Notes: generated by a model from the letters alone, not told the origin. Shown: positions 9,666 to 19,307, counted from the stretch's first letter. The stretch is DNA of 64,000 nt from Lacibacter sediminis (GCF_014168535.1 NZ_CP060007.1:2480001-2544000), one strand, 5' to 3'. Translations and numbers: made by a program.

Positions 9666-12600
9666 TTAAAATGATGTTCTGATACCAAAGTTTACACTAA
9701 CAGGAGTGGCTATATTTCCAAAATCAAATCCGGCCGCACCAACACCACGTGTACCTGCGGTGTTGCCATTAACTTGCGGATCGGCTCCGCTGTAATTGGT
9801 TATCAATATCAGATCATTACATGTTACAAATGCACTAAGTGTTTTGATTATATTTTGTTTACGGATAAGGCTAGTTAAATTGTATGAGAGCGTGATATCT
9901 CTTAATCTGAGCCAGTTAACATCCTTTTCAATAAACTCTTCTTCAGGCATTGCAGTGAAATAACCTTGTGAAAAGTATGGAGTTACTGCAATTGTATTTT
10001 TTGTTGGGTTGTTTGTGTTTTGTAAGCCATCATTTAACACACCATCGATTATGCGTGGAGTAAAGCGGTCAGCAGTTTTAAGGCTACGGCCTTGATATGT
10101 AAGGAACATGTTTGTTCCATTAAAAATATCACCGCCCACTTTTAGATCCCAAAGCATGCTTAATGAAAGGTTTTTGTAACGCAAAGTATTGTTGATACCT
10201 AATGTGAAGTCAGCATTGCGATCGCCACGAACCCTGAAGTTGTTGTCAAGAACTGGCAAACCTGTCGTTGAACTGATTATGAGTTGACCTTTATTATTTC
10301 TAGAATAACCAAATGCTGTTATTGAAGTGGTTGGGCCGCCTCTTGTCAAACCGCCTCTGGCATTGCCATAGAGGTTTGTATCAGAAACATAAAATTCCGG
10401 AACATTATCGGGTAGGCTTAATACTTTATTTCGCATTCTGTTGAAGTTAAAACCTAATGTCCAACGGAGATTCTTGGTTTGCACAGGAATAAAATTGGCA
10501 GCTATTTCAATACCCTGGTTGCGTGTAGCACCTACGTTCAGGGTGTTAAGCACAAACCCGGTTCCATAGCTAGAGCGGAATAACTCAACAATCTGATTTG
10601 TATTAAGCGTGTTGTAATAAGTTGCGTCAACCGTTATCCTGCTTTTAAAGAAACGCAACTCTGTACCTATTTCATAGGTTTGTTGTTTTTCAGGTTCAAG
10701 GTCTGGGTTGTTATTGGTAAAGCCATATGCATAACCATCACCACTACTACGAACATTATTAAATACTGGCTGGTTGCTATATGCTCCATTTAAACGTGCC
10801 GTTACAGCCAATGATGATCGCAATTTCCAATAGCTTAATATGTCTCCTTTTTTAAGCGAAGGAAGGATGTCGGTCACAATCAATGAAAGGCTTGCCCCAG
10901 GATAATTGTAGTAACGGTTTTCTCTTGGTAAAGTCGATGCTGCCTCAAAACGGTGAGTGTAATTAAGGAAGATCATGTTTTTATAGTTAACAGCAGCTTC
11001 ACCAAAGTAAGCCATCTGGCGAACGATTACCTGGTTGTATTCTCCAAAGTAATTTCTGTTTAAACGTACCCTGGTTGCAGGATCGGTATTTGAACTATCT
11101 CTTCGGAGTGAGCTTTGAAGGCGTGATCCTGTTACTGCAAACATCTCTGTTCTGTAATCTTGCCACATTGTACCAAGCATTAGTCTGCCGTTGAATTTGC
11201 CAAGCGACTTTTTGAATGTAGCATTGATCGTATGATTGTATCCGAAATATCTGCGATAGAAATTATCTAAGCGGCCCCCTTCATTTGCGGTTGTTAAAAA
11301 TGACTGTTTGTGTACTAAACGGGATCCCTCCATTTTGTAGGTATCATAACCGAAACGGCCTTGTAAACTAACCCAAGGAGCCGGATTGATATTTACACCC
11401 ATTGAATAGGTATAGCGGTCTGTAACGTCCTGTGCGTTTACGTATTTTGCGTTCCACAATGGATTGTCAATTTCCTGTAAAGGGTCAGTATTATATAATG
11501 ATATTTTATTGCCATTACCATCTTCTATATTCGAAAGATCCAGTTCTCTAGGCCAGCGTAAAAGATTTAAGAGATAACTGTTAGCACCCCGTAAAGGCCG
11601 TTTAAATTCTGTGCGGGCATAAGCAAAGGCGGGAGTAATTTCAATGTATTTCCCAATTTTTGTAGAGTTGCTGATACGTGCATTGTAACGTTTGTACTCG
11701 TTGTAGGGAACAACGCCTTCTATATTATTAACGCTTCCGCTAACTCTGAATGAGTAATTCTTTTGGCCAAATGATAGCCCGAGATTATGTGTCTGTGAAA
11801 AACCTGTTCTGAAAAAGTCATCAACATACTTGTAGATCTTTTCTGTATCAGGATTTTGATTTGGCGGGCCAAAATAGAGAAATGAGTTTTGTCTTACTCC
11901 GCCTGTTCCTCCAGTAAAGTTGTCGGTAATACTGGGGATGCGTGTAATTTTTGAAACACGAAAACTATTATCGTAGTTAATATCGAGTTTTTTGCTGGCA
12001 GCAGCTTTTTTTGTTGTGATGATTATAGCACCTGAACTTGCCTGGCTACCGTATAATGCTGTTGCTTCAGGACCTTTTAACACTGTAATTGACTCGATGT
12101 CGTTAGGATTAATATCCGCTATTCTATTTGTGTAATCACCATCTCTGTTTGGTCGGTTTGATGCAAGCCCGAGGTTTGAAGCGATGTCTTCGTTGATTGT
12201 TTGATTGTCCATTATGATTCCGTCAACAACAAATAGTGGCTCGTTACTTAAAGCAAGCGAATTAAATCCTCTTATAACAATAGAAGAAGATGCGCCTGCA
12301 ATACCATTGGTTGGAGTAACGGTTATACCTGCAATTCGTCCCTGTAAAGAGTTCACGAAGTTTTCCCGTTGTGTTTCCTGTACTTCTTTTCCGGTTAAGC
12401 CTTGGGTTGAGTAACCTAATTCCCTGGGATTACGTTTTATGTCCATTGCAGTTACAACAACCTCACTTAGTTGCTGTTTTTCTGAGGTTTCTGTAAGGCT
12501 TAGGTTAATACTGGTGTTATCTCCCACAGTTACTTCAACTGTTTTGTAACCAAGGAAAGTAAAAACAAGTACCTGACCTTTTGTAGCCTTAATAGTGAAC

Positions 12601-12788
12601 GCTCCAGAAGTGTTTGTAGTAGTTCCAGTACGACTGCCTTTGATCCTTACGGATACTCCTGGTAGTGGGGAATTGTCGGCGGCGTCTCTGATTGTGCCGC
12701 TTATCGTTTGTTCTTGTGCAAACGAAACAATAGCAAAAAAACAGCAAATGCTCATGGCGAGCAAGCGTCCAATTTTTCTCATATTCAT
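9666..12788 (-). CDS. SusC/RagA family TonB-linked outer-membrane transporter
   Basis: 1040 aa. A signal peptide ends near FAIVSFAQ; a carboxypeptidase-regulatory-like domain follows (TISGTIRDAADNSPLPGVSV, about 29-48), then the plug (LSEVVVTAMDIKRNPRELGY, LQGRIAGI, IVIRG, PLFVVDGI, ESITVLKGPEATALYGSQAS) and a 22-strand barrel ending in PVSVNFGIRTSF with terminal Phe. No STN domain is visible, so it is a pure importer rather than a sigma/anti-sigma transducer. A second in-frame ATG lies two codons in. It heads the susC-susD-lipoprotein operon. No anti-sigma or ECF gene is nearby. Confidence 0.95.
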   Translation of the reverse strand: MNMRKIGRLLAMSICCFFAIVSFAQEQTISGTIRDAADNSPLPGVSVRIKGSRTGTTTNTSGAFTIKATKGQVLVFTFLGYKTVEVTVGDNTSINLSLTETSEKQQLSEVVVTAMDIKRNPRELGYSTQGLTGKEVQETQRENFVNSLQGRIAGITVTPTNGIAGASSSIVIRGFNSLALSNEPLFVVDGIIMDNQTINEDIASNLGLASNRPNRDGDYTNRIADINPNDIESITVLKGPEATALYGSQASSGAIIITTKKAAASKKLDINYDNSFRVSKITRIPSITDNFTGGTGGVRQNSFLYFGPPNQNPDTEKIYKYVDDFFRTGFSQTHNLGLSFGQKNYSFRVSGSVNNIEGVVPYNEYKRYNARISNSTKIGKYIEITPAFAYARTEFKRPLRGANSYLLNLLRWPRELDLSNIEDGNGNKISLYNTDPLQEIDNPLWNAKYVNAQDVTDRYTYSMGVNINPAPWVSLQGRFGYDTYKMEGSRLVHKQSFLTTANEGGRLDNFYRRYFGYNHTINATFKKSLGKFNGRLMLGTMWQDYRTEMFAVTGSRLQSSLRRDSSNTDPATRVRLNRNYFGEYNQVIVRQMAYFGEAAVNYKNMIFLNYTHRFEAASTLPRENRYYNYPGASLSLIVTDILPSLKKGDILSYWKLRSSLAVTARLNGAYSNQPVFNNVRSSGDGYAYGFTNNNPDLEPEKQQTYEIGTELRFFKSRITVDATYYNTLNTNQIVELFRSSYGTGFVLNTLNVGATRNQGIEIAANFIPVQTKNLRWTLGFNFNRMRNKVLSLPDNVPEFYVSDTNLYGNARGGLTRGGPTTSITAFGYSRNNKGQLIISSTTGLPVLDNNFRVRGDRNADFTLGINNTLRYKNLSLSMLWDLKVGGDIFNGTNMFLTYQGRSLKTADRFTPRIIDGVLNDGLQNTNNPTKNTIAVTPYFSQGYFTAMPEEEFIEKDVNWLRLRDITLSYNLTSLIRKQNIIKTLSAFVTCNDLILITNYSGADPQVNGNTAGTRGVGAAGFDFGNIATPVSVNFGIRTSF

Positions 12789-13026
12789 GTTAGTTTGTGC
12801 AACAATTTAGGAAATTAATAATTACAAAAACAAACCAACATGGATAAACGGGGAAAAAACCTGCATAAAAATGCATTTTTTTTATAATTGAACGGCACTA
12901 ATCGGCATTTAGATCCTAGATATGGTGCAGGTTCGGGCAGTTTGGCTTTTATGAGCAGCCATAGAGCAGGCATCTTTCAGAAGTGGTTTATTTGAATAAT
13001 ATTATCTTACCGCCTAAATTATATGC
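12789..13026. other. Divergent intergenic region, susC / CDF exporter
   Basis: 238 bp AT-rich region. It holds a small hairpin TGCAT-AAAA-ATGCA followed by T8 on the plus strand and a TATCTTAC near-match to a -7 box at 13003-13010 before the CDF gene. No convincing consensus promoter for susC was found. Confidence 0.4.
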
Positions 13027-14043
13027 TTGACCCACAGCAATAAAATCAGCCCTGATTTGAATAATAACGATCTCTTCTACATCCGCCTCTCTTTCTTTTT
13101 CAGCACCCTCATCTGTGCGGTAAAGTTTGTTGCGTGGTTTGTAACCGGTTCATTGGTGATCTTATCCGATGCGTTGGAGTCCATTATTAATGTAGTGGCG
13201 GCGGCGTTTGCATGGTACAGTATTTACTTGTCGAATAAACCCAGGGATACGGAACATCCTTATGGTCATGGTAAAATTGAATTCTTCTCGATCGGTTTCG
13301 AAGGAGCAATGATCTTAATTGCCGGGTTCGGCATTTTAATACAGGCCATTCTTTTCTTTTTCAATCCACCGGAATTACATGCATTAACAGCGGGTCTTTG
13401 GTTAACAATTGCAGGAGGGGCGGCTAATTTTCTGTTGGGTTTTTTTTTGGTGAAAAAAGGAAAACAGAACAACAGTTTAACGTTGCACGGAAACGGGAAG
13501 CATATTTTAAGTGATAGTTATTCAAGTATTGGAGTTGTTGTGGCAATCGTACTGATATTGCTCACAGGTTATAAATGGATCGACCCGATTGCTTCTGCTA
13601 TTGCCGCAGCCATTATTATCTATACAGGATTTAAGCTGATGAGTAAGTCGGTGCGTGGACTGATGGATGAAGTGGATATGAAAATTGTAGAGGAGCTGGT
13701 TACTATTTTAAAAGAACAGCGGCAACCTAACTGGATCGACATGCATAACCTGCGTGTGCAACGCTATGGAAGTTTATACCATGTGGATTGCCATGTAACC
13801 ATGCCTTACTATTTTTCGTTAGAAGAAGTACACGAAGAGATTACCAAGCTTGACAAGATCCTGAATTCAAACTTTCAAAAGGGGAGCATTGAATTTTTTA
13901 TTCATACTGATCCCTGTATTACATCAAGCTGTACACATTGCCAGCTGGCAGATTGCAATGTGCGAAAGCAACCATTCATTCAAAAAATAGAATGGAGCAA
14001 AGAGAATTTGTTACCCAACAGGAAACATTCTTTTCCGGAGTAG
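13027..14043 (+). CDS. Cation diffusion facilitator (CDF) metal transporter
   Basis: 338 aa. The frame opens after a stop at 13015 and the only sensible start is TTG at 13027 (MTHSNKISPDL); an ATG at 13023 is out of frame and closes after six codons. The CDF fold is evident: six membrane segments, YGHGKIEFFS after TM2-3, HILSDSYSSIGVVVA in TM5 (His/Asp metal site) and a cytoplasmic C-terminal domain from about 215 (VDCHVTMPYYFSLEEVHEEI). It exports divalent metals such as Zn, Fe, Mn or Co. The protein ends in a Cys-rich tail (CITSSCTHCQLADC, about 300-313), a possible metal sensor. It ends 3 bp from a convergent serine hydrolase gene. Confidence 0.9.
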   Translation: MTHSNKISPDLNNNDLFYIRLSFFFSTLICAVKFVAWFVTGSLVILSDALESIINVVAAAFAWYSIYLSNKPRDTEHPYGHGKIEFFSIGFEGAMILIAGFGILIQAILFFFNPPELHALTAGLWLTIAGGAANFLLGFFLVKKGKQNNSLTLHGNGKHILSDSYSSIGVVVAIVLILLTGYKWIDPIASAIAAAIIIYTGFKLMSKSVRGLMDEVDMKIVEELVTILKEQRQPNWIDMHNLRVQRYGSLYHVDCHVTMPYYFSLEEVHEEITKLDKILNSNFQKGSIEFFIHTDPCITSSCTHCQLADCNVRKQPFIQKIEWSKENLLPNRKHSFPE

Positions 14044-14046
14044 TGC

Positions 14047-15210
14047 TTACTCTTCTCCATAACTGAATTTCAACGGAGTCATTGCTTCGATCAATGGTTT
14101 CACCCTGTAAATATTCCTGTTGAATTTATTACCAAGAATAATAATGGTAAGCGAATCGGGAAGCACACGGTAAAACGTGGAATTATTACCATGCCACCAG
14201 CCATTATGATAAATGATCTTGTTGTTATTTGCCAATGTGTACATTCTCCAGCCAAAACCATAGTTATGAATACCGGGCTTTTCAAAACTGTAAGGTTGAA
14301 ATGCTGAATCGAGTGTTGATTGTTTAAAGAGTTTGTTGCCGTACAATGCCTGGTCCCATTTCAACAGATCTCTCACCGTGCTGTAAATATTTTTGTCACC
14401 ATAGGTTACATCAAGATAAGTGAATGCTTCCTGCACACCATTCCACATATAAGATGGAGTAGCCGTTGCAGAATCGTTACGGTTAAACACTTTGGTGTTG
14501 GTCATTTGCAGTGGAGTAAAAAACGCTTCCTGCAAATAATCTGCATACGATTTACCCGATACACGTTCAATAATCAATGCGAGCAAAACAAAATTCGTGT
14601 TTGAATAATTGAAACGTCTGTTAACAGCGTTTTGCAGATCCGGTTTATATTGAATCAATGTTTGCAATACATCTTCATTGGTAACCTTCACCTTGTTGTC
14701 CCAATTTGCTTTTTCAAGATAGTAAGCATAATTCGGTAAGCCACTTCGTTGATTCAATAGTATTTTCACCGTCATGCCTTCATAAGGAAAACCGGGAAAG
14801 AATTTCTGCAATGAATCATTGATATTCAGCTTTCCTTCTTCTGCCAGTTTTAAAACAGCCATTGCTGTAAATGTTTTGGTAGTAGAAGCAATATGAAACG
14901 GTGTGTTAGGGGTAATCGAATCTTTTCCCTTCAAGTGGCCAAAGCCATTGTATTGTTCAAACACGATCTGGCCCTTTTTTGCAACCAGCATCGCTCCATT
15001 GAATCCTGTGCGTTTTAGGGACGAATCATAAAAATCTTCAGCAATACGCCTGCATCTGTCTGCCTCGGCTTTTGAAAGATTGTTTGCGGTTGCATTAACA
15101 ATATCCTGTTCTGCCTTGTCTTTCTTTTTTGCCGAAGACGCACCACAGCCTGAAAGTAACAGGGTAGCGACGATGTAATAAAAGAACGTTCGTTTTCTAG
15201 CCAATATCAT
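14047..15210 (-). CDS. Serine hydrolase, class C beta-lactamase-like lipoprotein
   Basis: 387 aa. LLLSGCG puts the lipidation Cys at residue 22. The beta-lactamase/D-Ala-D-Ala-peptidase fold is marked by the nucleophile motif STTK (Ser109-Lys112), YSN (202-204) and a third motif HNGWWHG near the C-terminus. Members include peptidases, esterases and DD-peptidases, so substrate is open. The gene is single and converges with the CDF exporter. Two related hydrolases are found at 35.1 and 39.0 kb. Confidence 0.9.
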   Translation of the reverse strand: MILARKRTFFYYIVATLLLSGCGASSAKKKDKAEQDIVNATANNLSKAEADRCRRIAEDFYDSSLKRTGFNGAMLVAKKGQIVFEQYNGFGHLKGKDSITPNTPFHIASTTKTFTAMAVLKLAEEGKLNINDSLQKFFPGFPYEGMTVKILLNQRSGLPNYAYYLEKANWDNKVKVTNEDVLQTLIQYKPDLQNAVNRRFNYSNTNFVLLALIIERVSGKSYADYLQEAFFTPLQMTNTKVFNRNDSATATPSYMWNGVQEAFTYLDVTYGDKNIYSTVRDLLKWDQALYGNKLFKQSTLDSAFQPYSFEKPGIHNYGFGWRMYTLANNNKIIYHNGWWHGNNSTFYRVLPDSLTIIILGNKFNRNIYRVKPLIEAMTPLKFSYGEE

Positions 15211-15308
15211 GCTTTAAATTCGGTCGTTTGGTTTTAATAATAACGATGATTGTTTGTCCTTATTTCGAAAATTTCAAAACAACGCAATTCTATTGTTGTT
15301 CAGTGGAC

Positions 15309-15316
15309 TATCTTTG
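15309..15316 (+). promoter_or_regulatory. TAnnTTTG -7 box for serA
   Basis: TATCTTTG, 33 bp upstream of the chosen serA ATG (15349). The box lies inside the longer open frame, which supports the shorter start. Confidence 0.5.
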
Positions 15317-15348
15317 CGCTGCAAAATAAGCAAATCACACATACGATC

Positions 15349-16587
15349 ATGGCAGAAAAAAAGACCACCAGTTATCCCAAAGACAAGATCAATATTTTAT
15401 TGCTTGAAAATATCAGCGAAGCGGCTGTGCAAAATATCAAAGACAGCGGTTATGCAAGTGTTAAAAAACTCAGCGGTGCTTTAAGCGAGGAAGAACTCAT
15501 TAGAGAAATAAAAGATGTTCATCTGCTTGGTATCCGTTCCAAAACACAGATCACACAGAAAGTGCTGGATGCTGCGAATAAACTGCAGGCCATTGGTTGC
15601 TTTTGTATTGGTGTAAACCAGGTGAATTTAAAAGCTGCCACAAATAAAGGTGTAGTAGTAATGAATGCACCTTACAGTAATACAAGAAGTGTTGCTGAAT
15701 TAGTAATAGGCTTAAGCATTATACTTATCCGCAGGATTATTGATAAGAATAAAGCGGCCCACGAAGGCATCTGGAACAAAGACGCAAAGGGCAGTTATGA
15801 ATTACGTGGCAAAACACTTGGCATAATTGGTTATGGTAATATCGGCAGCCAGGTGAGTGTGTTAGCAGAATCACTTGGTATGAAAGTGATCTATTATGAC
15901 GTGGTGACAAAGCTGCCATTGGGTAACGCTGTTCAATACAAGCACATGAAAGATGTGTTGAGCAAATCAGATATTGTATCGCTGCATGTGCCTGAAACAA
16001 ATCAAACAAAAAATCTGATCAATAAAACAACACTCAAACAATTTAAGAAAGGAGCCATTCTCTTGAACTATGCAAGGGGAGAAGTGGTTGATCTGGATGC
16101 ATTGCGCCAGGCATTACTTGATAAACATTTATCGGGTGCTGCGATTGATGTGTTCCCTTGGGAGCCTGAAAAAAATGGTGATCGTTTTCAAACACCTTTG
16201 CAGGATCTGCCAAATGTTATTCTTACACCACATATTGGAGGAAGCACCGAAGAAGCACAGGAAAATATTGGTGCCGATGTAAGTAATAAACTGGTGCAGT
16301 ATTTAGAAGGTGGTACCACCATTGGTTCACATACTGTTCCTGAGTTAGCATTGCCGGTGCAGGAAGGCACACACCGCATTTTGCACATTCATAAAAACGT
16401 ACCGGGTGTATTGAGCCAGATCAATACGCAATTGAGTAAACACAACATCAACATTCTTGGTCAATACTTAAAAACAAACGACCAGATCGGTTATGTAGTG
16501 CTGGATGTTGACAGCAAACTTTCAAAGAAAGCAGTGGAATTATTGAAAGAAGTAAAAGAAACGATTAAGGTCAGGATGGTGTATTAA
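15349..16587 (+). CDS. serA: D-3-phosphoglycerate dehydrogenase
   Basis: 412 aa (E. coli SerA has 410). The start at 15349 (MAEKKTTSYP) is preferred over 15250 because a promoter box lies between them. It catalyses the first step of serine biosynthesis, oxidising 3-phosphoglycerate with NAD. Seen: NAD-binding GYGNIGSQ (161-168), catalytic Arg243 in YARGEV, Glu272 in PWEPE, His295 in TPHIGG, and a C-terminal ACT domain (about 340-412, NVPGVLSQINTQL) that in the family binds serine for feedback inhibition. It is a single gene with its own terminator. Confidence 0.95.
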   Translation: MAEKKTTSYPKDKINILLLENISEAAVQNIKDSGYASVKKLSGALSEEELIREIKDVHLLGIRSKTQITQKVLDAANKLQAIGCFCIGVNQVNLKAATNKGVVVMNAPYSNTRSVAELVIGLSIILIRRIIDKNKAAHEGIWNKDAKGSYELRGKTLGIIGYGNIGSQVSVLAESLGMKVIYYDVVTKLPLGNAVQYKHMKDVLSKSDIVSLHVPETNQTKNLINKTTLKQFKKGAILLNYARGEVVDLDALRQALLDKHLSGAAIDVFPWEPEKNGDRFQTPLQDLPNVILTPHIGGSTEEAQENIGADVSNKLVQYLEGGTTIGSHTVPELALPVQEGTHRILHIHKNVPGVLSQINTQLSKHNINILGQYLKTNDQIGYVVLDVDSKLSKKAVELLKEVKETIKVRMVY

Positions 16588-16609
16588 TAAATGACTTTCC
16601 CTTGTTAAG

Positions 16610-16634
16610 GCCCCGTTATTGCGGGGCTTTTTTT
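16610..16634 (+). terminator. Rho-independent terminator of serA
   Basis: GCCCCG / CGGGGC stem, TTATTG loop, then T7. Confidence 0.92.
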
Positions 16635-16683
16635 ATGTGCAATTAAATTATTCCGATATTTTCAAAAAATATTGAAAACTTCG

Positions 16684-16691
16684 TAACTTTA
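16684..16691 (+). promoter_or_regulatory. Near-consensus -7 box before the NADH dehydrogenase gene
   Basis: TAACTTTA differs from TAnnTTTG only in the last base. TAACTTTA also occurs 19 bp before the ATG at 58400 and TAACTTTC before 18922, so this may be a used variant. Confidence 0.3.
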
Positions 16692-16709
16692 TGGCCTCAA
16701 ACAATCAAT

Positions 16710-17993
16710 ATGAAACTCATCATACTCGGCGGCGGCTTCGGTGGTTTACGGTTAGCGAATCTTCTCAGCAACAAAGAAGGGATCGATATTACATTGATTG
16801 ACCGGTTCAACTATCACCAGTTTCAACCCTTGTTTTACCAGGTGGCAACAGCCGGTCTCGATGCTTCAAACATTTCGTTCCCTCTTCGTAAAGCTTTTCA
16901 AAAAAGTAAGAATGTGCGTATCCGCATGGCAGAAGTGGAACGTATTGATACAATTGCCAAACAAGTGATCACAAATGAAGACACGTACAGCTACGATTAT
17001 CTTGTGATCGCTACCGGAGCCTCCACCAATTTCTTCGGTAATAAAAACCTGGAAGAGCATGCATTCCCAATGAAGTCAACTGTGGAAGCATTGCAGCTGC
17101 GCCATAAACTCATACACAATTTTGAAGATGCCTTGCATGTATCAAACAAAGATGAATTACAACGCTTAATGAATGTGGTAGTAGTGGGTGGCGGACCAAC
17201 AGGTGTTGAGTTAAGCGGCGCCATTGCTGAAATGAAAAAATATGTGTTGCCGAAAGATTATCCTGAACTCGATTTCAGCATGATGAATATTTATTTGCTG
17301 GAAGGAACAGGTAAAACACTCGCTGCCATGAGTGAACAAAGCAGTGCCAATAGTTTGAACTATCTGCAACGATTGGGTGTTACCGTTATGACAAATTCGC
17401 TGCTGCAGGATTATGATGGAAAGAATGTAACACTGAAAGATGGTACTGTCATTCCTTCCGCATTGGTAATATGGGCAGCCGGTATCAAAGGAAATATTCC
17501 GGCTGGTATTGATCCTTCATTAATTGCAAGAGGCAACCGTATTAAAGTGGATGAGTTCAATTTTGTGCAGGGTTTAAACAATGTATTTGCCATCGGCGAT
17601 ATTGCTTATATGGAAGAAGAGCATTTTCCTGATGGTCATCCACAGGTTGCACCCGTTGCCATACAGCAGGCCACATTACTGGCAGCAAATTTGCTGAATC
17701 TGCGACAAGGAAAAATTGCAAAAGCATTTCGTTACAAAGACAAAGGTGCAATGGCAACTGTTGGTCGTAACCTTGCTGTGGTGGATGTGCCAAAACCAAA
17801 ACTCCATTTCGGTGGTTTCTTTGCATGGCTCATCTGGATGGGGTTGCACCTCATGTTGATCCTTGGTGTGAAGAACAGGTTCTTTGTGTTTACAAACTGG
17901 TTGTACAATTATTTTACGTATGACCAGAGTTTGCGGCTGATCTTTAAAGAGTTTTACAGAAGAGAAGGAGAGGAAAAGGGAATTGGTAATTAG
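16710..17993 (+). CDS. ndh: Type II NADH:quinone oxidoreductase (NDH-2)
   Basis: 427 aa. Two Rossmann folds: FAD-binding GGGFGGLRLA (7-16) and NADH-binding VVVGGGPTGVELSG (about 151-164). The NDH-2 signature NYHQFQPLFYQVATAGL (about 34-50), the ATG-type YDYLVIATGAST and FAIGDIAYME are present. A hydrophobic C-terminal stretch (about 370-395) anchors it to the inner membrane. It passes electrons from NADH to menaquinone without pumping protons. Length is typical. No operon partner is evident. Confidence 0.93.
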   Translation: MKLIILGGGFGGLRLANLLSNKEGIDITLIDRFNYHQFQPLFYQVATAGLDASNISFPLRKAFQKSKNVRIRMAEVERIDTIAKQVITNEDTYSYDYLVIATGASTNFFGNKNLEEHAFPMKSTVEALQLRHKLIHNFEDALHVSNKDELQRLMNVVVVGGGPTGVELSGAIAEMKKYVLPKDYPELDFSMMNIYLLEGTGKTLAAMSEQSSANSLNYLQRLGVTVMTNSLLQDYDGKNVTLKDGTVIPSALVIWAAGIKGNIPAGIDPSLIARGNRIKVDEFNFVQGLNNVFAIGDIAYMEEEHFPDGHPQVAPVAIQQATLLAANLLNLRQGKIAKAFRYKDKGAMATVGRNLAVVDVPKPKLHFGGFFAWLIWMGLHLMLILGVKNRFFVFTNWLYNYFTYDQSLRLIFKEFYRREGEEKGIGN

Positions 17994-18032
17994 GAATTGG
18001 TAATTAGGAATTAGTAAGTAGGTGGATAATTA
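17985..18032 (+). repeat. Short tandem repeat after ndh
   Basis: Imperfect tandem copies of attggtaattagga begin in the last ndh codons and run into the spacer. It is the same short-word style as other intergenic tracts here. Confidence 0.55.
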
Positions 18033-18057
18033 AAGAAATATATAAGTATTGAGTAGG

Positions 18058-18072
18058 AAGGTTGTCAACCTT
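18058..18072. repeat. Inverted repeat of the GGTTGnCAACC family, copy 1
   Basis: AAGGTTG-T-CAACCTT, 7-bp arms around one base. It covers the alternative TTG start of the DUF2071 ORF at 18062, which argues for the later ATG. Related copies lie at 19295 and 25175. Confidence 0.55.
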
Positions 18073-18094
18073 GCGAATAAAAGCAATTGATGAA

Positions 18095-18823
18095 ATGAGT
18101 GATAAAAAGATAGCGACAAAAGCATTTCTTACGGGTGAATGGCGGAACCTGGTAATGATGAATTTTGTGGTACCGGAACATGTATTAAAACCTCATCTTC
18201 CCAATGCAGTTGAGCTCGATGCTTTTGATGGGAAATGTTATGTAAGTTTTGTGGCCTTTCATTTTCTTGATACCAAAGTAAAAGGCATCGGCTTTCCGTT
18301 TCATAAAGATTTTGAAGAGATCAATCTCCGGTTTTATGTGCGTTATCCGTCAGCAGAAGGTGTGAAACGTGGAGTTGTGTTCATCAGCGAACTGGTGCCC
18401 AAACCAATGATCGCCTGGATCGCCAAACTTATTTACCAGGAAAAATATTCCTATTCTCCAATCAACAGTAAGATCGAACAAACCAATCAACGGTACCTTA
18501 CATTTGAATGGGGCAAAGAACTTGAACATGAATTAAAAGTTGAAACAGCTATACAGGTAAAACCCATTTCTAAAGGCAGTAAAGAAGAATTCATCTTTGA
18601 ACACTACTGGGGTTATACATCGTTATCAGCTTTCCGTACCGGTGAGTATAAAGTGGAGCATCCCAGATGGAATATTTACCCGGTGAATAATTTCTCGTAT
18701 AAAATCGATTTCGGAAAACTCTATGGCGAAGATTTTTCTTTTCTCAACGAAATGCAACCCGATTCGTTGTTTGTGGCCGAAGGTTCAGAAATAAAAGTAT
18801 ATGAACGTAGCATACTTAAATAG
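18095..18823 (+). CDS. DUF2071 (YqjF-like) protein
   Basis: 242 aa from ATG 18095 (MSDKKIATKAFLTGEWRNL). Family marks: WRNLVMMNFVVPEHVLKPHL near the start, GKCYVSFVAFHF, then INLRFYVRY and RGVVFISELVPK. DUF2071 is a beta-rich fold related to acetoacetate decarboxylase; no biochemical function is established. No signal peptide. It stands between ndh and a DUF2200 gene, same direction, with about 100 bp spacing. Confidence 0.85.
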   Translation: MSDKKIATKAFLTGEWRNLVMMNFVVPEHVLKPHLPNAVELDAFDGKCYVSFVAFHFLDTKVKGIGFPFHKDFEEINLRFYVRYPSAEGVKRGVVFISELVPKPMIAWIAKLIYQEKYSYSPINSKIEQTNQRYLTFEWGKELEHELKVETAIQVKPISKGSKEEFIFEHYWGYTSLSAFRTGEYKVEHPRWNIYPVNNFSYKIDFGKLYGEDFSFLNEMQPDSLFVAEGSEIKVYERSILK

Positions 18824-18921
18824 AAGAGATACCTGCACCACAATGTTTTAATAAGCGAAGCATGTTCAAGGTTATCCGGTAATAAAAAAATCAGCTAACT
18901 TTCCTTCTAAATTCATTCGGT

Positions 18922-19287
18922 ATGAACACAACTCCAGAACATGATGAGCGCATAGCAAAAATGATTTTTGCATCGGTATATCCGCATTATGTAAAAAAAG
19001 TTGAAAGTAAAGGCCGCACAAAAAAGGAGTTACACCAGGTAATCGAATGGCTCACCGGTTTTGACGAAAAAAAACTGCAGCAACTTATTGACGAAAAAGT
19101 AACATTTGAAACCTTTTTTAAAAAAGCAAAACTGAACCCCAATGCCCGGCTGATTACAGGAATGATCTGCGGTTACCGTATAGAAGAAATTGAAACTCCC
19201 TTAACAAAACAAACCAGGTATTTAGATAAGCTGGTGGATGAATTGGCGAAAGGCAAAAAGATGGAAAGGATTTTGAGAGTGGCGTAA
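18922..19287 (+). CDS. DUF2200 protein
   Basis: 121 aa, cytoplasmic, helical. KMIFASVYPHYVKKVESKGR, ELHQVIEWLTGF and ITGMICGYRIEEIETPL are the DUF2200 core. Function is unknown; the fold resembles small helical proteins with a conserved 'WLTGYD' motif. TAACTTTC at 18896 may be its -7 box. Confidence 0.85.
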   Translation: MNTTPEHDERIAKMIFASVYPHYVKKVESKGRTKKELHQVIEWLTGFDEKKLQQLIDEKVTFETFFKKAKLNPNARLITGMICGYRIEEIETPLTKQTRYLDKLVDELAKGKKMERILRVA

Positions 19288-19294
19288 TTGAGAC

Positions 19295-19307
19295 GGGTTG
19301 GCAACCC
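19295..19307. repeat. Inverted repeat of the GGTTGnCAACC family, copy 2
   Basis: GGGTTG-G-CAACCC just after the DUF2200 stop. The sequence running on from the arm (GGTTGGCAACCCTCTGCA) matches the right arm of the 25175 copy. Confidence 0.6.

Noticed and set aside
12830..12900. Candidate riboswitch or attenuator upstream of susC
   Set aside because: Only a 5-bp hairpin with a T-run on the other strand; no known riboswitch core recognised.
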